Assembly: GCA_023630585.1 (NCBI GenBank)
Contig: CM042539.1
Coordinates: forward strand, 26,267,255 to 26,331,254
Source: Cranoglanis bouderius
Taxonomy: Eukaryota > Chordata > Actinopteri > Siluriformes > Cranoglanididae
Reading direction: 5' to 3'
Length of the DNA: 64,000 nt
Below the pieces are notes generated by a model. The model did no database searches and was not told the DNA's origin. It worked only from the letters and a program-made list of their open reading frames with translations. Below are positions 12,263 to 21,589 of this stretch, piece by piece; within the stretch, counting starts at the first letter, position 1; every line of letters begins with the position of its first letter. A program made the translations under genes and the position numbers.

Positions 12263-12628
12263 TATAAATACTCACAACACTGAAAAGTGCATACCACAAA
12301 CTATATATCTGTTGTAGTGTAATGATTTTATAATAAGCTGTAAGTCAGATAAGTTGCTGCGTTTTCTGTTCGAGAATTCATTAAGACATTACATTTTTCC
12401 CAGACACTTCTCCAAATTAGACACCGAGCACTTTTACATTGGAACAATTAGCCGCTTATTTCTACGCCTCTAGCACTGTGATATTAAGAAGCAGCGATAA
12501 ATGGCACACATGTTGTCGTTTAGCTGATGCTGCTGGCAATGAGTCTTGGACCTTAAATATTTCTCTGTAAATCTACTATTTCTGTGTGTTAGTTTTTATT
12601 CATCAAGGTCTCACTTTAGGAATGTAGA
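11661..12628. other. Intergenic DNA with AC microsatellite
   Basis: Contains an A18 tract near 11864 and an (AC)n tract at 12185-12260. 12400-12600 is complex, single-copy-looking sequence with homeodomain-type AATTAG words. No gene. Confidence 0.4.
12185..12260. repeat. (CA)n microsatellite
   Basis: About 38 CA units. Confidence 0.98.
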
Positions 12629-13031
12629 TATAGTCATGTGAAAAAACAAGTACACCCCATGGAATCGTTGGCTTTTTTGATACATTTGGACAAGCAAACA
12701 TTTGATCCTCTTTGAAACAGTGCCTATTAATAAAGGCACCACATGCATAGATGCACTCTATCAAATAGCACATAAAATTGACATTTTGTAGTAATTTTCA
12801 CAACTTAAATTAACAACAACAACAAAAAAAACAGATCAGTCACATGGAAAAAGTAAGTACACCCCTACATTTATCACACCTTCAAATCCATAAAATTAGA
12901 ATCAGGTGTTGAAGATTGGGTGCCAGCGATTAGAACCTGCTTAGGGAGTGCAGGTGGAACCTGTCTTATTTATATCCCTCTCATCTCCAGTGTCTGGTGT
13001 TCCCTTTGCTATTGAGGTGTGTGGTGTCATC

Positions 13032-13368
13032 ATGCCAAGATCTACAGAATTCCGCAAGGTCTTCAGAACAAAGGTTGTGGATGCCTATGAGTCTGGCAAG
13101 GGATTTAAAAAAATCTCCAAATTATTTGAAATACATCATCCCACTGTAAGGAAAATAATCTACAAATGCTGCAGATTTCAAACGACTGCTAATTTGTCCA
13201 GGACTGGCCGTCCCAGCAAATTCAGCCCAAGAGCAGACCATCTGATGCAAAAAGAAATCTCCAAGAACCACAAAATTTCAATACAGGATCTGCTAGTAAG
13301 TCTTGCAGCTGTTAGTGTCAAAGTGCATGCTTCTACCATCAGACAGAAATTGCACAAATTTGACCTGC
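13032..13368 (+). pseudogene. Tc1 transposase, N-terminal half
   Basis: ATG at 13032 opens 'MPRSTEFRKVFRTKVVDAYE', a Tc1 N-terminus with two helix-turn-helix subdomains and the 'RTGRPSK' linker (GRPR-like) between them. The frame continues to 'LHKFDL' at the Gypsy insertion. Across the insertion, with one copy of the target duplication removed, the frame continues for a short distance into an 'LHGRRARKKPL' block and then fails at a stop. The element was therefore broken independently of the insertion, or decayed afterwards. Confidence 0.8.
13364..13368. repeat. Target-site duplication CCTGC (left)
   Basis: Identical to 18993-18997 on the other side of the LTR element. Five bp is the normal Ty3/Gypsy duplication length. 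Confidence 0.93.
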
Positions 13369-14057
13369 TGTTAGGTCGCGCAAGAAGCGCGACTTCAATT
13401 CCCAGAACTCTCATCCACACACTCCACACTACACTTCCCAGCAAGCTCGGCGGCCTACAAACATGGCCGCCAGGGACTACAACACCCACACACTACCTCG
13501 GTCACAATCACCCTCGTTCTAATCCCGCGCACCTGTCTTCTATTTCACTAACACGTTATTTAAGGACTTTTGTGTTACAGGTCTAACGCGAAGTATTGTT
13601 TGTTTTTTCCCAAATCTTACCTTACTGAGCTACTGCAACCTGGACTGATTCTCACGGCATTTGACATTAAGCTAAGTACCCTGGATTCCGATTTCCGCTC
13701 TAGCCCTCTTCCTATTTTACACAACTCGGTGATAGGTTTGCTTGCACAAGTGTTTTATTTTCCTGTTAGCGCTAATAGTTTGCACACGTTTGTAGTATCC
13801 ACTATTTTGTTGTAAAGGTTCATTGCTGGATGCTGTTTTTGGTTCGTTTTTCCTCCCGTAATTAAGTGTGTGTTTTTTCCATACTATTAGCGCTCATACT
13901 TTTGAGAGTGTGTACTAGCCCTACTATTATATCCTGCGAAGACTCGAAGCCTTCTAAAAGCCTGTTGTTTACCCTGTGTCCTTTTCACATGTATGCTGAA
14001 TAAAGTGACGAAGTTTTTGACCGCAACTGTGTCCAGCCTGCTTCTGGTATCGTAACA
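13369..14057 (+). repeat. 5' LTR
   Basis: Starts TGTTAGGTCG and ends GGTATCGTAACA (perfect 5-bp terminal inverted repeat TGTTA/TAACA). U3 is about 13369-13588, R begins about 13589, and the AATAAA poly(A) signal is at 13999-14004. It matches 18304-18992 in length, but differences cluster at 13681-13965. Confidence 0.95.
13557..13598 (+). promoter_or_regulatory. LTR core promoter: TATA-like box and inferred RNA start
   Basis: TATTTAA at 13557-13563 lies 32 bp before GCGAAGTATT at 13589-13598. That 10-mer is the exact complement of the primer site after the LTR, so self-priming would require it to be at or near the RNA 5' end. The TATA distance fits this independently. Start site is inferred, not measured. 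Confidence 0.7.
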
Positions 14058-14058
14058 G

Positions 14059-14068
14059 AATACTTCGC
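14059..14068 (+). other. Primer binding site, predicted self-priming type
   Basis: AATACTTCGC, one base after the 5' LTR, is the reverse complement of LTR positions 13589-13598. It does not begin with TGG, the usual start of a site complementary to a tRNA 3' CCA end. Tf1 and sushi-like retrotransposons are known to prime with the 5' end of their own mRNA. Confidence 0.75.
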
Positions 14069-14074
14069 CTCGAC

Positions 14075-17000
14075 ATGGACGCAGCGGAGGAAATTCGTCA
14101 AGCAATCGCAGCCCACGGTCAAATTATCAACGCGCAACAACAACGCTTGGGAGAAATGGATCAGAATCTTCAACTTCTCTCTCAAGTCACGGCTACAGCA
14201 ACGCAGCGCGCCGCTCCCACATCCTTTTCTACACCTCGACTGCCTATGCCCTTACCCGATAAGTACAACGGTGACACTGGATTATGTAAGGGTTTCATCT
14301 TACAATGCTCCTTATACTTTGACTGTTGTGGGGAAATGGGGGATCATGAGAAAGTGGCGCGATTCATCTCCTTGTTAACAGGCAAGGCTTTAAGGTGGGC
14401 GGCGGCAGTAAGGGAACGAGGGGGAGAAACGGTTGCTTCCTATGACACCTTTGTCTCCATGTTCCGGCGGGTGTTTGACCACGCCCCCGATCACCAGGAA
14501 GTCGGGGAACGGCTCCTAACACTGAGGCAAGGCTCGCTTCGAGTGACGGATTACGCGTTAGAATTCCGGACTATCGCTGCGGGTAGCGGCTGGAATGACG
14601 TGGCGTTAAAAGCGGTCTTCCGTCAGGGCCTTAATCCCGCCATAATCACTGAGATGGCCTGCCGCGATGAGCCTCTTAACCTGGATTCGTTAATTGATCT
14701 CGCCATTCGCCTCGATCAACTTCTCTACAGCCGTAGGCATTCATCTCAGCACCCTGAATCAACCCGACTCCCCGCTAGCGACGAACCCATGCAGATCGGC
14801 CATGCTAAACTGGACCCCGAAGAGAAAGAAAGGAGACGCCGAGAGAATCTATGTCTCTACTGTGGCCGCGCTGATCACTCTCTTCATTCCTGCCCTGTCC
14901 GCCCCACAAGCATACCTCCGACGAGGGGCGGACAATGCACCCGTTCAACCCCGGTGAGTCAGATTCCTGATGTTACTTCATGTTCTTTTACTCTACCCAT
15001 CTACCTTGAACATTCAGGTGTCTGTACTCTTGTTACAGCCATGCTCGACTCCGGAGCAGCGGGCAACTTCATCGACGAGGAAATAGTGTGTCAGCTAGAC
15101 CTAGACACTCGTCCCCTACCTCAACCGCTAAAGATTCAAGCCATCGACGGTACGCCCATCGGAAACATCACCCGCTACACACACACCCTGGGGCTTCGTG
15201 TCAGCGCTCTCCACCACGAAGAATTATCCTTCTGGGTTATCAAGTCTACCCGATACCCCGTGGTTTTGGGCTTACCGTGGCTGAGAAAACATAACCCTCA
15301 CATCTCTTGGGCCAACCAGCAAATACTCAACTGGTCACCCTTCTGTCACCAACAATGCCTTAACACCCTATCACTCACTGTCGCAACTACATCCGTTGAA
15401 AGCCCTGAAAACGCACCCACCGTCTGTATACCCCACGAGTATAGCGACCTCAAGGAGGTGTTTAGTAAACTCAAGGCTAGCGGTCTTCCACCCCATCGTT
15501 CATATGACTGTTCCATAGACCTCCTGCCGGGTATGACTCCGCCACGTGGACATATATATCCCCTGTCCCAAGCAGAACATAAAGCCATGTCCGAATACAT
15601 TCAGGAGGCTCTCCAACAGGGATATATTCGTCACTCCACCTCCCCGGCAGCAGCCAGCTTCTTTTTCGTGGCCAAGAAGGGAGGGGGCCTTCGTCCTTGC
15701 ATTGACTACCGAGGGCTCAACCGCGCCTCGGTGAAATATCCCTACCCCCTTCCACTCGTCCCTTCCGCCTTAGAACAACTTCGTGAAGCCCGATATTTCA
15801 CCAAGCTGGACCTCCGTAGCGCGTACAACTTGGTGCGTATCCGGGAAGGGGATGAGTGGAAGACCGCCTTCAGCACAACAACAGGTCACTACGAATACCT
15901 CGTAATGCCGTATGGGCTAACTAACGCGCCCTCAGTATTCCAATGCCTAATTAATGACGTGCTGAGGGACATGTTAGGAAAGTTCGTGGTGGCCTATATT
16001 GACGACATCTTGATTTACTCCCCCAACTACAAAATCCACGTATCTCAGGTACGCCAGGTTCTCACACGCCTACTGGAAAATGGACTATATGTAAAGGCAG
16101 AAAAATGTGAGTTCCACACCAATACTATGACCTTCCTGGGTTACGTCATTAGCCCCGAGGGAGTGGCCATGGACAAAAGTAAGGTCACGGCGGTAACACA
16201 ATGGCCCACTCCCACTACCATCAAGGAGCTCCAAAGCTTCTTGGGCTTCGCCAACTTCTACAGACGCTTTATCCGGGGTTTTAGTTCGATTGCTCTACCC
16301 CTTACGTCTCTGTTGCGGGGCGGTCCTCGCCGTCTGGTTTGGAACCACGAGGCAGAGGGGGCATTTTCCAGACTCAAAGCGGCTTTCACCACGGCTCCTA
16401 TCCTCAAGCACCCAGACCCTTCTCGTCCCTTCGTAGTAGAAGTAGATGCCTCTGAGGCGGGGGTGGGGGCCGTATTATCCCAACGTCTAGGGGAAAAACC
16501 AAAACTTCACCCCGTCGCCTTCTTTTCGAAAAAACTATCGCCGGCAGAACAGAATTATGACGTGGGAGATCGTGAACTACTAGCTATAAAATTAGCTTTG
16601 GAGGAGTGGCGACACTGGCTAGAGGGGGCAGAACACCCGTTTACCGTTTTCACTGATCACAAGAATTTAGAATATCTGCACACAGCCAAACGACTTAACC
16701 CTCGCCAAGCACGTTGGTCTCTGTTCTTCGCACGTTTTCAGTTTACCCTTTCTTATCGCCCCGGGTCCAAGAACCACAAGGCGGACGCCCTTTCCCGACT
16801 CCACACTAGGGATTCACCACCTTCCAAACCCGACCACATCCTACCTCCCTCCTGTTTTGTCGGTAATGTGCACTGGGAATTCGACAGTTTACTTCACAAA
16901 TTCCCACGTAAGTACGTACCGTCTGCTTGTCCTCCCACAAAATTATTTGTCCCTTCTACCTATAGAACCCGATTAATAAGATGGGCTCACACGGTTCCCG

Positions 17001-18457
17001 GTACCGCTCACCCCGGTTCCCTACGCACCTACCACCTTTTGTCCCACAAGTACTGGTGGCCCAATATGGCCCAAGAAATACAACAGGCGGTCAAATCTTG
17101 TGACACCTGCGCCCAAACCAAGGTACCCAGAACCTTCCCTGCCGGCAAACTCATGCCACTACCCACTCCTCAACGACCTTGGTCACATCTCGCAGTAGAC
17201 TTCATCACGGACCTCCCCAATTCTCTGGGTCACACCACTATTTTTGTTATTTTAGATCGGTTCTCCAAATCCCTCCGTCTAATTTCCTTGCCCAATCTAC
17301 CCTCAGCCTTCCACACAGCAGAACTGATATTCTCACATGTATTTCGTTATTTTGGGATCCCCGAAGACATAGTTAGCGATCGGGGACCGCAGTTCATATC
17401 TCGCGTATGGTCCGGTTTTATGGGTAAATTGGGAGTGAATGTGAGCCTTACGTCGGGATACCACCCCGAATCCAACGGGCAAGCGGAACGGGTTAACCAA
17501 GAAGTCGGAAGGATGCTCCGTTCGTTTTGTCACAAAAATCCCTCTGATTGGGCCCGCTTCCTGCCATGGGTGGAATACGCCCAGAACTCACTCCGCCATT
17601 CTGCCACTAACCTGACCCCATTCCAATGCGTGCTAGGATATCAGCCCCCTCTGTTTCCGTGGGACGCCACGGCCACGGACGCACCAGCCGTAAACGAATG
17701 GTTTGACCGCAGTGAACAGGTCTGGGCAAGCACCCATAGAAGACTAAAACAAGCAGCCTCCAAATCAAAAGCCCAGGCGGATCGCCACCGACAGGTAACA
17801 CCACGCTACCAACCCGGTGAACGGGTATGGCTCTCCACCCAAAACTTGCACCTCAGACATCCCTGCCAGAAGCTCTGTCCTCGTTATCTCGGCCCCTTCA
17901 AAGTCATCAGGCCCATCAATGAGGTAACCTACAGACTAGCCATCCCCAAACATTGGCGCATTTCCCCCTCGTTTCACGTTTCTCTCCTGAAACCCTTCCA
18001 CACAGGCATCCTCACCTCTCAAAACCCTTCTAATCCACCTCCCCCACAGGAAGTTGACGGACAACCGGCCTATCAGATTCATCAGATTCTAAAATCCCGG
18101 CGACGTCAAGGAAAACTTCAGTACCTCATTGACTGGGAGGGGTACGGGCCCGAGGAACAGAGCTGGGTGGCGGCTAAGGACATGCTGGACCCTGAAATGG
18201 TGGACGAATTTCACCGCATCCATCCAGAATACCCAAAACCTAGACCCAGAGGTCGACCCAGGCAAGGAGAGGCTCCCGGAGTGAGCCCTTTGGGGGGGGG
18301 CTCTGTTAGGTCGGGCAAGAAGCGCGACTTCAATTCCCAGAACTCTCATCCACACACTCCACACTACACTTCCCAGCAAGCTCGGCGGCCTACAAACATG
18401 GCCGCCAGGGACTACAACACCCACACACTACCTCGGTCACAATCACCCTCGTTCTAA
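14075..18457 (+). CDS. gag-pol: Gag-Pol polyprotein of Ty3/Gypsy retrotransposon
   Basis: One open frame of 1460 residues encodes the whole replication machinery. The ATG is 17 nt after the 5' LTR. Gag: N-terminal coiled-coil-like segment (about 5-45), capsid region (60-230) and one CCHC zinc knuckle (CLYCGRADHSLHSC, about 259-272). Protease: active site DSGA at about 325. Reverse transcriptase: catalytic D579 and YIDD at 641-644. RNase H starts near D791. Integrase: HHCC zinc domain (H about 970-978, CDTC about 1009-1012) and catalytic D1042, D1102 and E1138 (35 residues between the last two). A chromodomain spans about 1332-1386 ('YLIDWEGYGPEEQSW'); in this group it targets integration to chromatin. 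Gag and Pol are fused without the frameshift many vertebrate relatives use; Tf1 has the same single-frame layout. The last 51 codons run into the 3' LTR. No stop or frameshift is present. Confidence 0.97.
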   Translation: MDAAEEIRQAIAAHGQIINAQQQRLGEMDQNLQLLSQVTATATQRAAPTSFSTPRLPMPLPDKYNGDTGLCKGFILQCSLYFDCCGEMGDHEKVARFISLLTGKALRWAAAVRERGGETVASYDTFVSMFRRVFDHAPDHQEVGERLLTLRQGSLRVTDYALEFRTIAAGSGWNDVALKAVFRQGLNPAIITEMACRDEPLNLDSLIDLAIRLDQLLYSRRHSSQHPESTRLPASDEPMQIGHAKLDPEEKERRRRENLCLYCGRADHSLHSCPVRPTSIPPTRGGQCTRSTPVSQIPDVTSCSFTLPIYLEHSGVCTLVTAMLDSGAAGNFIDEEIVCQLDLDTRPLPQPLKIQAIDGTPIGNITRYTHTLGLRVSALHHEELSFWVIKSTRYPVVLGLPWLRKHNPHISWANQQILNWSPFCHQQCLNTLSLTVATTSVESPENAPTVCIPHEYSDLKEVFSKLKASGLPPHRSYDCSIDLLPGMTPPRGHIYPLSQAEHKAMSEYIQEALQQGYIRHSTSPAAASFFFVAKKGGGLRPCIDYRGLNRASVKYPYPLPLVPSALEQLREARYFTKLDLRSAYNLVRIREGDEWKTAFSTTTGHYEYLVMPYGLTNAPSVFQCLINDVLRDMLGKFVVAYIDDILIYSPNYKIHVSQVRQVLTRLLENGLYVKAEKCEFHTNTMTFLGYVISPEGVAMDKSKVTAVTQWPTPTTIKELQSFLGFANFYRRFIRGFSSIALPLTSLLRGGPRRLVWNHEAEGAFSRLKAAFTTAPILKHPDPSRPFVVEVDASEAGVGAVLSQRLGEKPKLHPVAFFSKKLSPAEQNYDVGDRELLAIKLALEEWRHWLEGAEHPFTVFTDHKNLEYLHTAKRLNPRQARWSLFFARFQFTLSYRPGSKNHKADALSRLHTRDSPPSKPDHILPPSCFVGNVHWEFDSLLHKFPRKYVPSACPPTKLFVPSTYRTRLIRWAHTVPGTAHPGSLRTYHLLSHKYWWPNMAQEIQQAVKSCDTCAQTKVPRTFPAGKLMPLPTPQRPWSHLAVDFITDLPNSLGHTTIFVILDRFSKSLRLISLPNLPSAFHTAELIFSHVFRYFGIPEDIVSDRGPQFISRVWSGFMGKLGVNVSLTSGYHPESNGQAERVNQEVGRMLRSFCHKNPSDWARFLPWVEYAQNSLRHSATNLTPFQCVLGYQPPLFPWDATATDAPAVNEWFDRSEQVWASTHRRLKQAASKSKAQADRHRQVTPRYQPGERVWLSTQNLHLRHPCQKLCPRYLGPFKVIRPINEVTYRLAIPKHWRISPSFHVSLLKPFHTGILTSQNPSNPPPPQEVDGQPAYQIHQILKSRRRQGKLQYLIDWEGYGPEEQSWVAAKDMLDPEMVDEFHRIHPEYPKPRPRGRPRQGEAPGVSPLGGGSVRSGKKRDFNSQNSHPHTPHYTSQQARRPTNMAARDYNTHTLPRSQSPSF
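18291..18303 (+). other. Polypurine tract for plus-strand priming
   Basis: A run of nine to ten G residues followed by CTC, directly before TGTTAGG of the 3' LTR. Position is diagnostic; the trailing pyrimidines mean the exact primer end is unclear. Confidence 0.75.
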
Positions 18458-18992
18458 TCCCGCGCACCTGTCTTCTATTTCACTAACACGTTATTTAAGG
18501 ACTTTTGTGTTACAGGTCTAACGCGAAGTATTGTTTGTTTTTTCCCAAATCTTACCTTACTGAGCTACTGCAACCTGGACTGATTCTCACGGCATTTGAC
18601 ATTAAGCTAAGTACCTTGGATTCCGACTTCCTCTCAAGCCCTCTTCCTATTTTACACATCTCGGTGATAGGTTTACTTGCACAAGTGTCTGATTTTCTGT
18701 TAGCGCTAATAGTTTGCACACCTTTTGTAGTTACCACTATTTTGTTGTAAGGGTTCATTGCTGGATGCTGTTTTTGTTCGTTTTTTCCTTCCGTAGTTAA
18801 GTGTGTGTTTTTTTCATACTGCTAGCGCTAATACTTTTGAGAGTGTGTACAAGCTCTACTACAATATCCTGCGAAGACTCGAAGCCTTCTAAAAGCCTGC
18901 TGTTTACCCTGTGTCCTTTTCACATGTATGCTGAATAAAGTGACGAAGTTTTTGACCGCAACTGTGTCCAGCCTGCTTCTGGTATCGTAACA
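18304..18992 (+). repeat. 3' LTR
   Basis: 689 bp, TGTTAGGTCG...GGTATCGTAACA. Near-identical to the 5' LTR in its first 310 and last 90 bp, divergent in the middle. The gag-pol stop lies inside it at 18457. The poly(A) signal is listed separately. Confidence 0.95.
18934..18939 (+). terminator. LTR poly(A) signal AATAAA
   Basis: AATAAA in CTGAATAAAGTGACG, 53 bp before the LTR end. It is conserved at the same offset in the 5' LTR, and in sense and position in the solo LTR at 24910-24915. Confidence 0.8.
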
Positions 18993-18997
18993 CCTGC
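18993..18997. repeat. Target-site duplication CCTGC (right)
   Basis: Identical to 13364-13368. Confidence 0.93.
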
Positions 18998-19520
18998 ATG
19001 GGAGGCGTGCCAGGAAAAAGCCTTTGCAAGACTACAGTTTGCCAATTAGCATATAAGCAAAGACCAGGCCTTTTGGAATAATGTGCTCTGGACAGACGAA
19101 TAAAAGCTAGAGTTGTTTGGCCACAGTAACAGCAGGCATGTTTGGTGCAGACCAAAGACAGCTTTTCAGGAGAAGCACCTCATACCAACTGTGAAGCACA
19201 GTGATGGAAATGTTATGGTTTGGGGTTGCTTCACTGCCTCATGGGCTGGACAGCTTGCGTTCATTGATTCAACTATGAATTCTGCATCATATCAAAGAAT
19301 GTTTGAAGATAATGTGAGGCCACCTGTCCGAAAGTTGAAGTTAAACCAAAAGTGGATCTTTCAACAGGATAATGATGCTAAGCACACTAGCGAAATCCAC
19401 CAAGGAATGGCTCAAAAAGAATGGCCTAGTCAAAGCCCAGATTTGAATCCCATTGAAATGTTGTGGGGTATTTTAAACGGGCAGTACATGCAAGAAAAAC
19501 CTCAAACATCTTGCAACTGA
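18993..19520 (+). pseudogene. Tc1 transposase, C-terminal half
   Basis: Begins with the second copy of CCTGC and continues the transposase broken at 13368. The first catalytic acidic pair is in 'VLWTDE' near 19085-19100, followed by a stop codon. The remainder is open from 19113 to 19520, with the second aspartate in 'QQDNDAKHTS' and the third acid in 'SPDLNPIEMLWG', the DD34E-type signature. All three catalytic residues survive, but at least one stop and a frameshift upstream make the protein unmakeable. Confidence 0.85.
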
Positions 19521-19547
19521 AAAAATATTGCATGTAAGAGTGGTGGA

Positions 19548-19875
19548 AAACGTATCGACTGTTACAAAGCACTGACACTGGAGACTCCTTCTGTCAATGC
19601 TAAATACACATCTCCTTAGAGAAAACTTCACCATATCAGTGATTATTCATATTCTTTGTTAAGTAATTACAACAAAGTGATTTGTTAAGTGATTACAACA
19701 ATTTGTAATCCATTTATTAGTTACTATAGAAACAATAAGGTATTAGAATGAGAATATTTATAAAAACCTGTGATTTGAATTATAACTGAAAGTATTGTCA
19801 GAGCTGCTGTTATAGAAAATGAATCAACACTTTCTGACCAATCAGAATTGAGAATTAAACAGCTATTTGGTATAA
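19548..19875 (+). repeat. R1 non-autonomous repeat, copy B (5' truncated)
   Basis: CACTGACACTGGAGACTCC near 19570 and GCTGTTATAGAAAATGAATC plus TCTGACCAATCAGAATTG near the end. Abuts the truncated Tc1. Confidence 0.7.
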
Positions 19876-21589
19876 TAGCCATTAGGACATTTTTTTGTAC
19901 AGTGTTCCCAGTTAGACAACAATAGCTAACATTGTGAAAACTTCAAACATTGCGGAAACATTTCTAAATGTTACGTCAAAGATTGAACTTTCTCAGAACC
20001 ATTGACTTGGATCTTATTTTTAAATTGATCATTCTTTCTTGAGGTTTGCATCTTCTTGCTTGCAACAACTACAGATTAAGGGCTGTATTTAGAGTTGTCA
20101 CACATAGTAAGGTGTTAATAGTGAAATTGCGCACATTGGTATTCCAAGCTTAGACATAACTACAAACTTAAGAGCTATTCCAAAGTTATTTGAGAGTTAC
20201 ACACGTGGAGCATGCCTAAAGCAGAGACATGTCTTAGTTGCATGATTCTGACCTCGAACACACCTGTTTTAGTTGATCAAGAACTTCTTAAGGCAATGAT
20301 TAGATGGTCAGGTGGGCACGATTATGGTTGGAGCTAAAGTCTTCAGGAAGGTAGATCTCCAAGAATAAGGTTGGTGACCACTGGGCTAGATGCTGCTGGA
20401 AAAACCCAATCTCGAGAAAATTCTGACAATCATGGAGGTGCAATTTTAATAATCTGAATGAGCCACTCAAAAAAATCTGTTTAAACATGTGCATAACCTG
20501 ACTATGAATACGAGAAACTTTCCTCTTGTAAGTATTGGTGTAAATCTTTAACTGAACTCACTGATTCCGAATACAGCCTATTGTGTCTAAATCAGGCACA
20601 CTTAGTAAATATGTTGACATGTTTATTAGAGTATTGCGAGTATTAATATATTTGGATAAATAAAAATGCAGTTTGTGTGTCATTTTTTTTTTTGCACGTT
20701 CTATGGCGTATTGTTGACCAAGTGATGGAAATCATTTTCATTGATTTTTGGTTTCTTGCTGATTGCCAGATCAGATAGCATGACAACACTATACAGTATC
20801 ATAAAACCATTGCTGTAATATCAAGTATAAAGAATCTTCAAAACTTAATTTTATGTCTCATCTCTCATCTTTAATTAGTTGCTGAGTCATGAAAAAAATG
20901 TCTAGAGATTGCAGATTGCAAATACCATCCTAATTTGAATTTCTTCCTCTTCTCTTGACAACTGCAACAGTACAGGAGGCTGTATGGGAATTATCGGAGA
21001 ACATGATTAATAAATAATTCACCTGTTCTCTTTTTGAGTGGTGTAGTTTCTTTACATTGCATCACTCGAAAGACAAGCTCGAAACACGGCCACGAGGATA
21101 TTTAGGCCGCAGCTATTTTTTGCACAGATGATTGCTGGAGAGCTGTGGAGAGCAAAAAGGCAAGCAGTGTGCAGCATTCACTGAAATCATTAGCCAACAT
21201 GTGAGACTCTGTGTGTTGTGTTTTTCCAAACAAGTTGTATTTCTCGACTTTTTTGCCATGCAGGTGGTAGTGGTTGCAGGGATCTGAGGCAAAGCCAAGC
21301 TGATGGAACACATGTTGTGTGTTTAAGCTTTCTGTTGCCATCACACAGCTAACGGGAGGATGTGAACAGACTTCACTTCCCATTCCTCTTTTTTTAAAGG
21401 ACTAATGTTTCCATCAGAAGTTGTTGAAAATTCAAATAAAAATACAGTGATTCCTTGATATTTTCATCAACTACTGTTGTGTTCAATATTCTGAATGGGA
21501 AAAAAAACAAGATGATCTAAAGAGTGTAGAGACTGGAATATCCAATTGGTGGCCAAAATACTTATAGTAAAAGAGATAAATACAGTTTA
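19876..21589. other. Intergenic DNA
   Basis: No gene recognised. 20225-20400 resembles a common fish repeat (GGTTGGAGCTAAAGTCTTCA...GTTGGTGACCACTGG). 20960-21150 is complex, single-copy-looking sequence (GGGAATTATCGGAGAACATG, GATTAATAAATAATTCACC) that may be conserved non-coding DNA. Confidence 0.4.

Larger units (their letters stand above)
13369..18992 (+). mobile_element. Full-length Ty3/Gypsy chromodomain retrotransposon (Tf1/sushi-like)
   Basis: 5624-bp insertion with two 689-bp LTRs (TGTTA...TAACA), a 5-bp CCTGC duplication, a primer site complementary to the element's own RNA start, one open gag-pol frame of 1460 codons and a G-rich polypurine tract before the 3' LTR. Domain order protease-RT-RNase H-integrase is Ty3/Gypsy. 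The C-terminal chromodomain and predicted self-priming place it with the Tf1/sushi chromoviruses. All structural parts are intact, so it is a candidate for recent or current activity. Confidence 0.95.
12629..19547 (+). mobile_element. Tc1/mariner element split by a Gypsy insertion, 3' truncated
   Basis: The left inverted repeat has the two-direct-repeat (IR/DR) layout: outer GTCATGTGAAAAAACAAG at about 12633 and inner GTCACATGGAAAAAGTAAG at about 12838, each followed by TACACCCC. The transposase starts at 13032, is interrupted by the retrotransposon 13369-18992 and resumes at 18993. The right inverted repeat is absent; the R1 family sequence starts near 19548 instead. Confidence 0.85.

Noticed and set aside
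12948..13586. 212-codon ORF joining a Tc1 DNA-binding domain to LTR-encoded residues
   Set aside because: Chance read-through from the Tc1 into the 5' LTR; no promoter, conservation or splice evidence for a chimeric gene.
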